This document shows positions 26,399 through 35,250 of a stretch of 64,000 bases of DNA, piece by piece (position 1 is the first letter of the stretch; each line of letters begins with the position of its first letter). The stretch is from Palauibacter sp965207805 (lineage in GTDB: Bacteria; Gemmatimonadota; Gemmatimonadetes; Palauibacterales; Palauibacteraceae). The notes under the pieces were generated by a model. It saw nothing but the letters and a program-made list of their open reading frames with translations, was not told where the DNA came from and did not search any database. The stretch lies in the NCBI GenBank assembly GCA_965207805.1, contig OZ242312.1, positions 3,658,001 through 3,722,000 on the forward strand. The letters are read 5' to 3'. A program made the position numbers and the translations under genes.

Positions 26399-27748
26399 CT
26401 AGCCGCCGGCGATCACGCGGATCGTCTGCCGCAGCGCGATCCAGCTCACGTACGCTAACAGCGGCGGCGCCACGTAGCGAAACAGGAAGCGCGCCGCCGG
26501 AATCAGGCGCGCGAACCGGGGCGAGGCCCCGATCCGGAGTTCCTCCTCCGGGTGCTTCATCACCCAACCCACGAGCACCGCGATGGCGAGTACGCCCAGC
26601 ACGGTGAGGAGTTCCGCGGCGACCTGATCCATGATTCCCAGCGCGCCGAGGGAAAGCGCCGGCGCGATCCCGATCGCCGCGATGAGGAAGCCCGATGTGA
26701 GCGTCGCCCGGCGGCGCGTCCAGCCCCGTTCGTCGATGAGGATCGAGGCTGCCACCTCCAGCAGGGAGACCGCCGAGGTGATCGCCGCCACGATCACGGC
26801 GATGAAGAACGCGGTCCCCACGACCCTGCCCAGCGCCTCCATCTGCGCGAACGCGCTCGGGAGCGAGATAAAGAGGACGCCCAGCGTGCTCTCCCCCACG
26901 TCGTCGGAGAGCCCCAGTCCGAAGACGATCGGAAAGACGACCAGCCCCGCTACGAAGGCGACGGAGAAGTCCGAGAGCGCGATCACGGCGCTCTCCCGGC
27001 CGAGATCGGTGCGCTTCGAGAGATAGGAGGAATATGTGACCATGATCCCCATCCCCACGCTCAGCGAATAGAACGCGTGGGCGGCCGCGCCCTGCAGCAC
27101 GACGGGATCCAGCAGTTCGCTCAGCGACGGGGACAGGTAGAAGCGGTATCCCTCCGCCGCGCCCGGCAGCGTCGCCGCCCAGATCGCGAGGCCGATGAGG
27201 AGGAGAAAGAGGAGCGGCATGAGCAGCATGCTTGCCCGCTCGATCCCCTTGCGGACGCCGAACACCACGATCCCGACCGTCGCGGCGATCGACACGAGGT
27301 GGAAGACGACCGCCGAGGGTCCGGACGCGACCGACTCGTAGCGCCCCGCGGCGTCGGCGTGGAATCCGGTGGCGAGCCCGTCGAGGGCGTAGCGGAGGGC
27401 CCAGCCCGTGATGACCGACAGGTAGGCCATGATCACTGTCGACGTCACGAGGAAGAGGAGCCCCGCCGCCGCCCAGCGTCGGCCGCCGACCGCGCGCAGG
27501 GCCCCGATCGCCGACCGGCGCGCGCGCCGACCCACGGCGAACTCCGCCAGCATCATCGGCACGCCGATGAGGAACGCCATGCAGACGTAGGCCACGAGGA
27601 AGGCCGCGCCTCCGCCCTCCGCCGCCTGATAGGGAAAGCGCCACATGTTGCCCAGCCCGACGGCGGACCCCACCGCCGCAAGCACGAAACCGGCGCGGGT
27701 GCCGAAGCGCTCGCGTGCGGGTTTCGGGGTGTCCGGCGACTGGTTCAA
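26399..27748 (-). CDS. Sodium-dependent (NSS/SNF family) transporter
   Basis: The 449-residue protein has the NSS signature near its N-terminus: RAGFVLAAVGSAVGLGNMWRFPY, shown here only as GSAVGLGNMWRFPY, with about 11 to 12 hydrophobic segments following. Asn and Gly in this unwound first helix bind sodium and substrate. The start is inferred as TTG at 27748, because AAGGAT lies about 8 bases upstream and a 449-residue length fits the family; no ATG lies between it and 27946. NSS transporters import amino acids such as tryptophan, tyrosine or leucine with Na+. Co-transcription with tyrA favours an aromatic amino acid, but this is inference. Confidence 0.88.
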   Translation of the reverse strand: MNQSPDTPKPARERFGTRAGFVLAAVGSAVGLGNMWRFPYQAAEGGGAAFLVAYVCMAFLIGVPMMLAEFAVGRRARRSAIGALRAVGGRRWAAAGLLFLVTSTVIMAYLSVITGWALRYALDGLATGFHADAAGRYESVASGPSAVVFHLVSIAATVGIVVFGVRKGIERASMLLMPLLFLLLIGLAIWAATLPGAAEGYRFYLSPSLSELLDPVVLQGAAAHAFYSLSVGMGIMVTYSSYLSKRTDLGRESAVIALSDFSVAFVAGLVVFPIVFGLGLSDDVGESTLGVLFISLPSAFAQMEALGRVVGTAFFIAVIVAAITSAVSLLEVAASILIDERGWTRRRATLTSGFLIAAIGIAPALSLGALGIMDQVAAELLTVLGVLAIAVLVGWVMKHPEEELRIGASPRFARLIPAARFLFRYVAPPLLAYVSWIALRQTIRVIAGG

Positions 27749-27936
27749 GTGGCGGATCCTTGGTTGGATGTCCGTGCGGGGAGGAGGCTTGAGTGTCGCC
27801 GACAAGCGCCTCACGCCGCAAGGTGACGGCACTTCCCCGTTGCGTGTCCACTCCGTTCCGGGGATTATCGACCACGCTCCGGCGCCTGGACGCGGATCCG
27901 GCCGCCACCCCACCGCCAGCCGAGAGAGACGGCCGA

Positions 27937-28923
27937 GTGACGCCACACGTCGAGATCCCCGGACTCACGCTGACCCTCGAAGACTTCGAGCGCGCGCGGG
28001 AGCACGTCGCGCCACACGTCTACCACACCCCGCTGCTCACGTCGCGCTCGCTGAGCGAGGCCTCCGGGTTCGACATCCGGCTGAAGGCCGAACTCTTCCA
28101 GCGCGGAGGTTCGTACAAGGTGCGGGGGCCGCTGAACGTGATGGCCCACATGAGCGAGGAGGAGAAGGCGCGGGGCATCATCTGCTCCTCCGCGGGGAAC
28201 CACGCGCAGGGCGTCGCGCTGGCCGCCCGCCTGTACGGGATTCCGGCCGTCGTGGTCATGGCCGAGAACGCGACGCCGGCCAAGGTCGCGGCCACGGAGG
28301 GGTACGGCGCGGAGGTCGTCCTCCACGGGTCGATCTGGGACGAGGCGAACGAGCGGGCGCTCGAACTCGTCGAGGAACGCGGACTCACGTACGTGCACCC
28401 GTTCGACCACCCGCGGCTGATCGCGGGCCAGGGCACGCTGGGACTCGAGATTATCGAGGACTGGCCGGAGGTCGAAGTCGTCGTCATCCCGATCGGGGGC
28501 GGGGGACTCATCTCGGGGAACGCGATGTCCCTGAAGGGCGTGAACCCCGATATCCGCGTGATCGGCGTGGAATCATCGGGGGCGCCCGCCATGAAGCGCA
28601 CGGTCGAATCCGGAGAGATGGTCACCCTGGAGACCGTGGACTGCGCGATCGATGGGCTGAAGGTGATGCGGGTCGGCGACAACACGGCGTCCGTCGTGAG
28701 CCGTTTCGTGGAGCGCGTCGTCACGCTTCCCGACGAGGACATCTTCGACGCCATGCTGTGGCTGATGACGCGGGCGAAGCTCGTGACCGAGGGCGCGGCC
28801 GCGGCGTCGGTCGCCGCGGTCCTCCACGGCCTCATCGATGCGCCGCCGGGGACGAAAGTCGCGTGTGTTCTGAGCGGCGGGAATCTCGATGTGGAACAAC
28901 TGCGGGGACTGAGCTGGAACTGA
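27937..28923 (+). CDS. Threonine/serine dehydratase-like PLP enzyme
   Basis: The 328-residue fold-type II PLP enzyme has the Schiff-base lysine in GGSYKVRG near residue 52, the SSAGNHAQG loop that binds substrate carboxylate, and the phosphate-binding GGGGLISG. The length lacks the C-terminal ACT-like regulatory part of biosynthetic IlvA, so it resembles the catabolic or short form that deaminates threonine or serine; serine racemase is an alternative. Start GTG 27937 matches the usual family N-terminus. GTG 27793 has a much better site (AGGAGG 6 bases upstream) but would add a 48-residue extension with non-coding-like codon use. The stop overlaps the next gene. Confidence 0.85.
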   Translation: MTPHVEIPGLTLTLEDFERAREHVAPHVYHTPLLTSRSLSEASGFDIRLKAELFQRGGSYKVRGPLNVMAHMSEEEKARGIICSSAGNHAQGVALAARLYGIPAVVVMAENATPAKVAATEGYGAEVVLHGSIWDEANERALELVEERGLTYVHPFDHPRLIAGQGTLGLEIIEDWPEVEVVVIPIGGGGLISGNAMSLKGVNPDIRVIGVESSGAPAMKRTVESGEMVTLETVDCAIDGLKVMRVGDNTASVVSRFVERVVTLPDEDIFDAMLWLMTRAKLVTEGAAAASVAAVLHGLIDAPPGTKVACVLSGGNLDVEQLRGLSWN

Positions 28924-31154
28924 ACAGCGGTCTTCGCCTCGCTCCGGTTGTCTCCCTGCTCGGCTCGCTGGTGCCGGCGACCGCCATGGCACAGGAGCCG
29001 GGCCAGGAGGTACCGGCACGGATCGCGGTGGAGTCGGCGCCGCGCCCAGCGGCCGAGGCCCTGCGTACGGACGCGCCGCCCACCGTGGACGGACGTCTCG
29101 ACGAGCCCGTCTGGCGGCAGGCTCAACCCCTGACCGGATTCGTCCAGTCCCGTCCCGACACCGGGGCGCCGGCCACCGAGAACACCGTCGTCTACTTCGT
29201 GTACGACGACCGGGCCCTCTACATCGGCGCGATCTGCTACGACTCGGAGCCCGACCGCTACTTCATCTCCAGCCTGAAGCAGGACTTCAACAGCGGGTCA
29301 TCGGACGTCTTCGGCGTGGCGCTCGATACGTACCTCGACCGCCGCAACGGATTCATGTTCCTCGTGAATCCCGGCGGGGCGCTCAAGGACGTCCAGCTCT
29401 TCGACGACAGCCGCTCCGAGAACCAGGCGTGGGAAGGCCCCATCCGCGTCGAGACGACCCGGGATGACGAGGGGTGGACGGTGGAGATCGAGATCCCGTT
29501 CTCCACGCTCCGCTTCAATCCCTCGGAGGAGGACCAGACGTGGGGACTCCAGATCCTGCGCCGCATCCGGCGCAAGGCGGAGGATACGTTCTGGGCGCCG
29601 CTCGACCGGCGCGACCAGATCCACAAGATGTCGAAGGCGGGGACGCTGACCGGATTCCGGGGCGTGGGGCCGGGACTCAACCTGCGAGTGAAGCCCTACG
29701 CCCTCGCGCAGGACCAGACGGGGACGCTGGTCGAGGAAGGACGGGCCGGCACGCAGGCCGACATCGGGCTCGACCTCAAGTACGGGGTCACGCCGGGGCT
29801 CACGCTCGACCTCACGTACAACACGGACTTCGCCCAGGTGGAAGTCGACCAGGAGCAGGTCAACCTGACCCGGTTCCCGCTCTTCTTCCCGGAGAAGCGG
29901 GACTTCTTCGTCGAGAATTCCGGAACGTTCGCCTTCGGCGATCAGTCGGAGCGGAGCTACCGAACCGGCGTCTCGCTACGCGACTTCACCCTCTTCCACT
30001 CGCGCCGTATCGGGCTCACGGGAAGGGGGGAGCCGATCCCCATCCTCGGCGGCGCGCGGCTCACGGGCCGGACGGGCGGGTTCGAGGTCGGCCTCATGAA
30101 CCTCCAGACCCGGTCCGGCCGCGGCCTCCCGGCCGAGAACTTCTCGGTCATGCGGGCGCGCCGGAGCGTGTTCGGGACGTCGGACGTGGGGGCGATCTTC
30201 ATCAACCGGCAGGCGACCGGCTCGGATGTCGAGGGAACCCCCGACTTCAACCGCAACGTCGGTTTCGATGCGAACCTGAGACCGCTCCCGTCGCTGCTCC
30301 TCGCCCCGTTCCTCGCCTGGACCGACTCGCCGGATGCGGACGGGAACGCCTTGGCCGGACGGATGTGGGCCGGCTGGCGCGACGAACTGTGGGACGTGTC
30401 CGCGCTCTGGCGCCACGTGGGAGAGGATTTCAACCCGACGGTGGGCTTCGTGCGCCGGCGCGACATCCGCCAGAGCTACGCGACGGTTGGACTCCACCCG
30501 CGGCCTCCCGTGCCCGGCGTGCAGGAAGTCAATCCCTGGGTTGAGATCGACTACATCCAGGATCTCGAGTCCGTCCTCGTGACGCGGAGGCGGACGGCGG
30601 GGTTCGGCATCTCGTTCCTCAACGGGAGCGGGCTCACGCTGAACTACACGGACCGGTTCGAACTTCTGCGGGAACCCTTCCGGGTCTCGCGGGACGCGAC
30701 GATTCCGACGGGCCGCTACGGCTTCGGCTCGGGCTCGGTGCAGTACCGGTCGGCGCCGGGCCGGCAGCTGACGGGATTCGTTCGGGTCGAGCGCGGCGGG
30801 TTTTTCGACGGCACGCTGACGTCGCTGTCGGGCGGCCTCATGTGGCGGCCGAACCATCACCTCTCCGTCGATCTCTCGGCGAACCACAACGACATCTCGC
30901 TCCCGGACGGGGCGTTTACGGCCGACGTCTTCGGGGGTCGGGTCGACTACGGTTTCTCGACGAAGGTCTTCGCGAGCGCCTTCGTCCAGTACAATGCGGC
31001 CGAGGACCAGTTCGTGACGAACGTGCGCTTCAACTATCTGTATTCACCGCTCAGCGACGTCTTCCTCGTCTACACCGAGCGCCGCGACATGGCCGCCGGC
31101 ATGACCGTCGAGCGCGTCCTCGCCGCCAAGGTGTCGAAGTCCATCGGCTTCTGA
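28920..31154 (+). CDS. DUF5916 exported CBM9/beta-barrel protein
   Basis: The roughly 744-residue protein starts with a signal-like stretch (LAPVVSLLGSLVPATAMAQ). A CBM9-like carbohydrate-binding sandwich follows (residues about 40-230; DAPPTVDGRLDEPVWRQA and VEIEIPFSTLRF), then a DUF5916 region of membrane-type beta strands to the end, with FFPEKRDFFVENSGTF as its hallmark. It is likely an outer-membrane protein. No ATG lies ahead of the signal; translation may start at CTG 28920, overlapping the dehydratase stop as CTGA, or at GTG 28863 inside that gene. Role unknown; carbohydrate binding or transport is possible. Confidence 0.78.
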   Translation: MNSGLRLAPVVSLLGSLVPATAMAQEPGQEVPARIAVESAPRPAAEALRTDAPPTVDGRLDEPVWRQAQPLTGFVQSRPDTGAPATENTVVYFVYDDRALYIGAICYDSEPDRYFISSLKQDFNSGSSDVFGVALDTYLDRRNGFMFLVNPGGALKDVQLFDDSRSENQAWEGPIRVETTRDDEGWTVEIEIPFSTLRFNPSEEDQTWGLQILRRIRRKAEDTFWAPLDRRDQIHKMSKAGTLTGFRGVGPGLNLRVKPYALAQDQTGTLVEEGRAGTQADIGLDLKYGVTPGLTLDLTYNTDFAQVEVDQEQVNLTRFPLFFPEKRDFFVENSGTFAFGDQSERSYRTGVSLRDFTLFHSRRIGLTGRGEPIPILGGARLTGRTGGFEVGLMNLQTRSGRGLPAENFSVMRARRSVFGTSDVGAIFINRQATGSDVEGTPDFNRNVGFDANLRPLPSLLLAPFLAWTDSPDADGNALAGRMWAGWRDELWDVSALWRHVGEDFNPTVGFVRRRDIRQSYATVGLHPRPPVPGVQEVNPWVEIDYIQDLESVLVTRRRTAGFGISFLNGSGLTLNYTDRFELLREPFRVSRDATIPTGRYGFGSGSVQYRSAPGRQLTGFVRVERGGFFDGTLTSLSGGLMWRPNHHLSVDLSANHNDISLPDGAFTADVFGGRVDYGFSTKVFASAFVQYNAAEDQFVTNVRFNYLYSPLSDVFLVYTERRDMAAGMTVERVLAAKVSKSIGF

Positions 31155-31349
31155 CCCGTTTTTTCGGCTTACCGGTTGTGGGCGCCGGGCCCGGGAAAAC
31201 GCCATTGGGGCATGCCCGTTCTGGCGAAGCGGCAGTGAGAAGTCCTATCTTGCACAGGCTGGATGCGGGGAGGGTGAATTGCGTCCAAACGCCGCGCCGG
31301 GTCGCGGTGTTTGCCCAGCAGGATTCGGGCGACAGCCGGTGAGGTCCAC

Positions 31350-33782
31350 ATGAAGAAGTTCGCGATCGCGGCTCTGGGAACGGCGGCTCTGTATCTCGCC
31401 GTCACAGGGGAGGATGCGCCGCTCGGCGCGCCTTCGCACGCCCTTGCGGTCGCACCCGCCCCGGACACGCTTGCGAACTCGGTCATCCAGACGGTGTGCA
31501 CCCGCTGTCACAACGACTCGCGCAGGGCGGGCAACCGCTCCTTCCTCGAGTTCGACGCGGTCGAGCCGCAGGCCGACCCCGAAACGGCCGAGCAGATGAT
31601 CCGGAAGCTCCGCGCCGGCATGATGCCGCCGCCCGGAATCCGCCGCCCGGACGAAGCGACCCTGACGGCCGTGGTCGAGGAACTCGAGACGCGCATGGAC
31701 GCGGCGGCGCATGCGAACCCGAACCCCGGGACGCGGACCTTCCAGCGCCTCAACCGCGCGGAATACCGACGCGCGGTCCAGGACCTCCTCGACCTCGACG
31801 TCGACATGGAGGCGTTCCTCCCGACCGAGACGATCAGCGACAACTTCGACAACATCGCCGACGTCCAGATGATGTCCGCGACGCTGATGGAGGGCTATCT
31901 GCGAGCGGCGAGCGAGATCAGCCGCATGGCGGTGGGCGACCCGGACGCGGGCCCGCGCCAGGTCACCTACAAGGTGCCGAAGACGGCGTCGCAGGCGGTC
32001 CGGGCCGAGGGCGCCCCCTTCGGGACGCGGGGCGGGATCTCCGTCATCCACGTCTTCCCGGCCGACGGGGAGTACGTGTTCAAGATGGACATGCACCCCG
32101 GCCCGACGGGGTTCCTGTACGGGATGACCGCTCCGGATGAGAAGATCGAGGTCTCGATCGACGGCGCCCGGGTGGCGCTGCTCGAGATCGACCCGTTCAT
32201 GTCGGAGTCCGACCCGCAGGGGATGGTGATCGAGACCGAGCCGGTCCACGTGCGGGCGGGTCCGCAGCGGGTCACGGCGGCCTTCCTCCTCAATGCCGAG
32301 GGTCCGGACAACGACCTCATCAAGCCGATCGATTACAAGCTCGCCGACTCGAACATCGGCAGCGCCTACGGCGTGACGACGCTCCCGCACCTGCGCGACT
32401 TCCTCGTCACGGGGCCGTTCACGGTCACCGGCATCTCGGAGACCCCGAGCCGCAGGCAGATCTTCTCCTGCCGGCCCACGGCGCCCGACGAGGAGCGGCC
32501 CTGCGCGCGGCAGATCATCAGGACGCTGGCGGCCAAGGCCTATCGGCGGCCGCTGGAGACCGAAGACGTCGAAGATCTGATGGTGTTCTTCGATCTCGGC
32601 GTCGAGGAGGGCGGCTTCGAGGTCGGCATCCGCACCGCGCTCCAGGCGGTCCTCGCCAGCCCACACTTCGTCTTCCGACTCGAGGAGATGCCGGCGGACG
32701 TGGCGCCCGGTGACATCTACCGTTTGAGCGACATCGACCTCGCCACCCGGCTCTCCTACTTCCTGTGGGGCACGCACCCGGACGACGAACTCGTGGCGGA
32801 GGCCGATGCGGGCCGTCTTTCGGATCCGGCGGTGCTGGAGGCTCAGGCGCGACGAATGCTCGACGACCCGCGGTCGGAGGCCATGGCGACGCGCTTCGCC
32901 TACCAGTGGTTCCGCCTGCAGGACCTGGAGAAGATCCACCCCGACGCGCTGCTCTACCCGTACTGGGATCACCGCCTCGTCGAGGCGATGCTGCAGGAGA
33001 CGCAACTCTTCTTCGAGCATCTCCTGCGTTCGGATGCGTCCTTCTTCGAACTCCTCACGGCGGACTACACGTTCGTGAACGAGCGTCTCGCGCGGCATTA
33101 CGGCATTCCGGATGTGACCGGGGAGGAGTTCCGCCGGGTCGGGATCCCGGAGGAGGCGCGCCGCGGACTGCTGGGCCACGGGAGCATCCTCACGCTGACC
33201 TCGCACGCGGACCGGACGTCGCCGGTCCTGCGCGGGAAGTGGGTGATGGAGGTCCTGCTCGGGACTCCGCCCCCGCCCCCGCCACCGGACGTGCCCGACC
33301 TCGAGGCGACGGACGAGGCGGAGGATGGACGCTTCCTGACCGTGCGCGAGCGGCTCGAAATGCACCGCTCGAATCCGGCCTGCCGGTCGTGCCATCGGGT
33401 GATCGACCCGATCGGCCTCGCGCTGGAGAACTTCGACGTCACCGGCGCGTGGCGGATCAAGGACCAGGGCCGGACGGTGGATACGTCGGGCGAACTCTAC
33501 GACGGGACGCCGATCCTGAGCGCGATGGATCTGCGGGCCGCGCTTCTCGAGCGCGAAGACTCGCTCGTCCGAACGTTCATCGAAAATCTCATGGCCTACG
33601 CACTGGGCCGGCGGATCGAACACTACGACATGTCCACGGTGCGTGAGATCGCACGCGTGGCGGAGGCCGATGACTATCGGATGACATCGTTCATCATGGA
33701 GGTCGTGAAGAGCGCGCCCTTCCAGATGAGCGCCGTGGAGATGGTAGCCGAGGAAGATATCGACGCAGGCGGCGGGCACTGA
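31350..33782 (+). CDS. Exported DUF1592-family c-type heme protein (Planctomycete-type cytochrome)
   Basis: The 810-residue protein has a signal peptide (AIAALGTAALYLAVTG) and a cytochrome-like motif CTRCH at about residue 50. Further on are the DUF1587, DUF1595, DUF1592, DUF1588 and DUF1585 regions in the usual order, with a second CRSCH motif in the DUF1588 part near residue 680 (CRSCHRVIDPIG) and the C-terminal YALGRR. The two CxxCH motifs would bind heme c in the periplasm. These proteins nearly always pair with a DUF1552 gene, as here, 36 bases downstream. The pair plus the ankyrin gene is one operon. Function is unknown. GGTGAGG precedes the ATG. Confidence 0.88.
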   Translation: MKKFAIAALGTAALYLAVTGEDAPLGAPSHALAVAPAPDTLANSVIQTVCTRCHNDSRRAGNRSFLEFDAVEPQADPETAEQMIRKLRAGMMPPPGIRRPDEATLTAVVEELETRMDAAAHANPNPGTRTFQRLNRAEYRRAVQDLLDLDVDMEAFLPTETISDNFDNIADVQMMSATLMEGYLRAASEISRMAVGDPDAGPRQVTYKVPKTASQAVRAEGAPFGTRGGISVIHVFPADGEYVFKMDMHPGPTGFLYGMTAPDEKIEVSIDGARVALLEIDPFMSESDPQGMVIETEPVHVRAGPQRVTAAFLLNAEGPDNDLIKPIDYKLADSNIGSAYGVTTLPHLRDFLVTGPFTVTGISETPSRRQIFSCRPTAPDEERPCARQIIRTLAAKAYRRPLETEDVEDLMVFFDLGVEEGGFEVGIRTALQAVLASPHFVFRLEEMPADVAPGDIYRLSDIDLATRLSYFLWGTHPDDELVAEADAGRLSDPAVLEAQARRMLDDPRSEAMATRFAYQWFRLQDLEKIHPDALLYPYWDHRLVEAMLQETQLFFEHLLRSDASFFELLTADYTFVNERLARHYGIPDVTGEEFRRVGIPEEARRGLLGHGSILTLTSHADRTSPVLRGKWVMEVLLGTPPPPPPPDVPDLEATDEAEDGRFLTVRERLEMHRSNPACRSCHRVIDPIGLALENFDVTGAWRIKDQGRTVDTSGELYDGTPILSAMDLRAALLEREDSLVRTFIENLMAYALGRRIEHYDMSTVREIARVAEADDYRMTSFIMEVVKSAPFQMSAVEMVAEEDIDAGGGH

Positions 33783-33818
33783 GGGGCCGCCGGGCCGAAC
33801 AGATCAGGAGGAGTGAGC

Positions 33819-35219
33819 ATGGAACTCATCACGGGTAAGCACATCTCCCGCCGCATGGCCCTGAAGGGCGTGGGGGCGACGGTGGCGCTGCCGTTCCTGG
33901 ATGCGATGCTGCCGGCCGGCCGGCTGTGGGCCTCCACGAAGTCGCTCACGGACGTGAAGCGGTTCGTGGCCATCGAGATGGTGCACGGCGCCGCCGGGTG
34001 CAACGAGTGGGGCGCGTCGCAGTTCATGTGGTCGCCGGAGAAGGTGGGGCGCGATTTCGACCTCACGCCGAGCAGCCTGAGCCCGCTCGAGCCGTGGCGA
34101 GATTACCTGACGATCATCTCGAACACGGACATCGAGAACGCGGAGGCGAAGACGCCGAAGGAGATCGGCGGCGACCACTTCCGTTCCAGCGCCACCTTCC
34201 TCACTCAGGCCCACGCGAAGCAGACCGAGGGCTCCGACGTGTACGTCGGCACGTCGATGGACCAGTACTACGCGCAGCGTTTCGGGCAGGACACGCCGAT
34301 CCCCTCCATGCAGCTCTGCATCGAGAACGTGGACCAGGCCGGCGGCTGCGCGTACGGCTACGCATGCGTGTACACCGACACGATCAGCTGGGCGTCGCCG
34401 GCCGAGCCGCTGCCCATGATTCGTGATCCGCGGGCCGCGTTCGACCAGTTGTTCGGGGCCGGCGGGACGTCGGAGGACCGGGCCCGGCGCAGGCGCACGG
34501 ACCGCAGCATCCTCGACTGGATCATGGGGGAGGTCGCCGGTCTCAAGCGTGATCTCGGAGCCACGGACCAGCGGCGGCTGGACCAGTATCTCGACAACAT
34601 CCGCGAGATCGAGCGGCGCATCGAGCGCATCGAGGCGCACAACACGAGCGGTGAGACGCGCGAGATTCCCGAGGCGCCGCCGGGCGTCCCGGATGACTTC
34701 GCCGAGCATGTCCATCTGATGTTCGACCTGCAGGCGCTGGCCTTCCAGTCGGATCTGACCAGGGTCTTCTCGTTCAAGCTGGGCCGCGACGGGTCGGGCC
34801 GCGTGTATCCGGGCAGCGGCGTGGACGCCGGCTTCCACCCGGCCTCGCACCACGGCGGCCGCGAGGAGCGGGTGATCGACTACGAGAAGATCAACCGCTA
34901 CCACGTGAGCATGGTGCCGTACCTGCTCGAGAAGCTGGCCAGCATCGAGGAGCCCGATGGGAACCTGCTCGACAAGAGCATGATCCTGTACGGCTCGCCG
35001 ATGGGCGATTCGAACCTGCACAACCACAAGCGTTGTCCGCTGTTCGTGGTCGGGAAGGCCGGCGGTGAACTCGAGGGCAACATGCACATCAAGGCGCCGG
35101 ACGGGACGCCGATGGCGAACGTGATGCTGAGCCTGATGCACAAGCTCGGCCTCGAGGACATGGAGAGCTTCGGCGACAGCACCGGCGACTTCTCGTTCTC
35201 GGCGGTCGCGCAGGACTGA
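33819..35219 (+). CDS. DUF1552 protein, Tat-exported
   Basis: The 466-residue DUF1552 protein begins with a twin-arginine-type signal: SRRMALKGVGATVALPFLDA. A family of predicted periplasmic proteins, it always sits beside DUF1592-type cytochromes, and a Tat route suggests it folds or binds a cofactor before export. The ATG at 33819 is chosen because AGGAGG lies 7 bases upstream; a GTG two codons earlier would overlap that site. No metal or catalytic motif is obvious, although a FRSSATFLT and SHHGGR segment near residue 345 (His-rich) stand out. It is the middle gene of a three-gene operon. Confidence 0.85.
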   Translation: MELITGKHISRRMALKGVGATVALPFLDAMLPAGRLWASTKSLTDVKRFVAIEMVHGAAGCNEWGASQFMWSPEKVGRDFDLTPSSLSPLEPWRDYLTIISNTDIENAEAKTPKEIGGDHFRSSATFLTQAHAKQTEGSDVYVGTSMDQYYAQRFGQDTPIPSMQLCIENVDQAGGCAYGYACVYTDTISWASPAEPLPMIRDPRAAFDQLFGAGGTSEDRARRRRTDRSILDWIMGEVAGLKRDLGATDQRRLDQYLDNIREIERRIERIEAHNTSGETREIPEAPPGVPDDFAEHVHLMFDLQALAFQSDLTRVFSFKLGRDGSGRVYPGSGVDAGFHPASHHGGREERVIDYEKINRYHVSMVPYLLEKLASIEEPDGNLLDKSMILYGSPMGDSNLHNHKRCPLFVVGKAGGELEGNMHIKAPDGTPMANVMLSLMHKLGLEDMESFGDSTGDFSFSAVAQD

Positions 35220-35250
35220 GTCGCGGGGTCGGCGGAGCGGAGGCAGATCG

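Noticed and set aside
27793..27936. 48-residue N-terminal extension of the threonine dehydratase from GTG 27793
   Set aside because: AGGAGG is well placed, but codons such as TTA, AGA and CTT and lack of family similarity suggest non-coding DNA. Left as an alternative start.
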